Source of the DNA: Euryarchaeota archaeon UBA10
GTDB lineage: Archaea > Thermoplasmatota > Poseidoniia > Poseidoniales > Poseidoniaceae
Direction of reading: 5' to 3'
Assembly: GCA_002498185.1 (NCBI GenBank)
Contig: DAGO01000008.1
Span: 2,188-8,502, forward strand
Length of the DNA stretch: 6,315 bases
In this document: positions 5,965 to 6,315 of the stretch, one piece after another
Layout: each line of letters starts with the position of its first letter
Position numbering within the stretch: position 1 is the first letter of the stretch
Program-made: the position numbers and the translations under genes
Notes under the pieces: generated by a model
Databases searched by the model: none
Told to the model about the DNA's origin: nothing
What the model saw: the letters and a program-made list of their open reading frames with translations, nothing else

Positions 5965-5986
5965 GGCATATACATGGTAGGTATGG

Positions 5987-5994
5987 ATATTAAT
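5987..5994 (-). promoter_or_regulatory. TATA-like box for the small membrane protein gene
   Basis: The minus strand reads ATTAATAT, centred about 26 bases upstream of the ATG at 5964. It decides between two possible starts of the gene in favour of the shorter one and suggests a promoter separate from SelO. Confidence 0.5.
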
Positions 5995-6015
5995 CCCTGT
6001 TTCAGACAATGAAAA

Positions 6016-6315
6016 TCAGCTCGAACACGACAACATCGAGCATCCTACTCTATGTCTAGCCCATTCAGGTCGCTTATGATACCAATTGCTTTCGAAAACT
6101 AACTGCTCATCATATGGTGCTTTCAGCAATTTATGTAGTTCTTCACAGACTGAGTAATCCTCATTTTCTGCAGCATCGATTGCTAATTGTGCCATCCAAT
6201 TTCTGAGTACATACTTTGGATTTGTTTTCATCATTGTCTCTCTGTCAGGATTGGAATCAACTCGCTCCCACCATTTTGCTAGCCAAGCATTCCATTCCTC
6301 TGTCGGAATTGATCC
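6016..6315 (-). CDS. selO: SelO protein adenylyltransferase (YdiU/UPF0061), C-terminal 99 residues (cut by right window edge)
   Basis: The frame enters at the right edge and ends with TGA at 6016-6018. The visible part has WNAWLAKWWERV, then TNPKYVLRNWMAQLAIDAA, PYDEQLVFE, and the tail RHRVGCSMLSCSS. These match the conserved C-terminus of SelO, a pseudokinase-fold enzyme that transfers AMP from ATP to protein Ser, Thr or Tyr and is linked to oxidative-stress responses in bacteria and mitochondria. The final Cys is third from the end, where animal SelO carries selenocysteine and the E. coli protein has the Cys (C476) that forms a regulatory disulfide. A second Cys lies five residues earlier (C-x4-C). 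The catalytic domain is outside the window. The methionine pair at 6229-6234 is internal, since the homology continues upstream of it. The small membrane protein gene starts 51 bases downstream. Confidence 0.94.
   Translation of the reverse strand, partial: GSIPTEEWNAWLAKWWERVDSNPDRETMMKTNPKYVLRNWMAQLAIDAAENEDYSVCEELHKLLKAPYDEQLVFESNWYHKRPEWARHRVGCSMLSCSS

Noticed and set aside
5579..5980. A 133-codon plus-strand open frame covering parts of the kinase-like and small membrane protein genes.
   Set aside because: It is antisense to two genes with clear membrane-protein composition, lacks recognisable motifs, and spans their intergenic gap.
5710..6019. ACTGATTTTC at 5710-5719 and 5759-5768, with the inverted 9-mer GAAAATCAG at 6011-6019, around the kinase-like and small membrane protein genes.
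   Set aside because: Nine- to ten-base matches are expected many times by chance in 6 kb. The copies fall at unrelated places (inside a gene, over a stop codon, between genes), with no regular spacing.
1..6315. A hidden CRISPR array, toxin-antitoxin pair, transposon end or tRNA gene.
   Set aside because: No regularly spaced repeats, terminal inverted repeats or transposase-like frames were seen, and I noticed no tRNA-like sequence; gaps between genes are under about 100 bases.

Overview
The window looks like a piece of a planktonic archaeal genome, most plausibly a marine Euryarchaeota lineage such as Marine Group II (Poseidoniales). This is inferred, with no marker gene to prove it. The reasons are tightly packed genes with gaps of 0 to about 100 bases, moderately AT-rich DNA, TATA-like boxes about 24-28 bases upstream of most chosen ATGs (the archaeal leaderless-mRNA layout), a membrane-anchored PKD-domain protein, and a class II photolyase with a C-terminal extension, which fits a sunlit habitat. 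There are nine protein genes, two of them cut by the window edges. I see no RNA genes, CRISPR arrays, insertion sequences or phage modules, and no gene-free stretch longer than about 100 bases.

Left part (1-1419). On the minus strand is the N-terminal part of a probable sterol desaturase/fatty-acid hydroxylase-like membrane protein, which runs off the left edge. It diverges, across an 83-base gap with two back-to-back TATA boxes, from an NAD(P)H-dependent FMN reductase-family flavoprotein on the plus strand. A 119-residue unrecognised protein follows on the same strand behind its own TATA-like box. Middle (1420-3033). A secreted or membrane-anchored single-PKD protein (minus) converges on the 119-residue gene with no base between the two stop codons (TGATCA). 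It diverges from a stand-alone LON N-terminal-domain protein (plus).

Right part (3055-6315), all on the minus strand. In transcription order from the right edge: the C-terminal end of SelO (protein AMPylase), a 65-residue two-helix membrane protein, a CTP-dependent dolichol/phytol kinase-family membrane enzyme, and a 642-residue class II DNA photolyase. The photolyase core keeps its electron-transfer tryptophans and flavin-facing Asn. Its roughly 175-residue tail begins with what looks like a decayed FAD-type Rossmann motif, and this is the most interesting feature of the window.

The genes do not form one obvious pathway. Themes are redox and stress handling (flavin reductase, SelO, photolyase), membrane lipid or isoprenoid chemistry (hydroxylase-like protein, polyprenol-kinase-like protein) and cell-surface or proteostasis proteins (PKD, LON domain). 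I did not find a convincing undescribed multi-gene system. The best leads are the photolyase tail, the unrecognised 119-residue protein and the kinase/small membrane protein/SelO neighbourhood.
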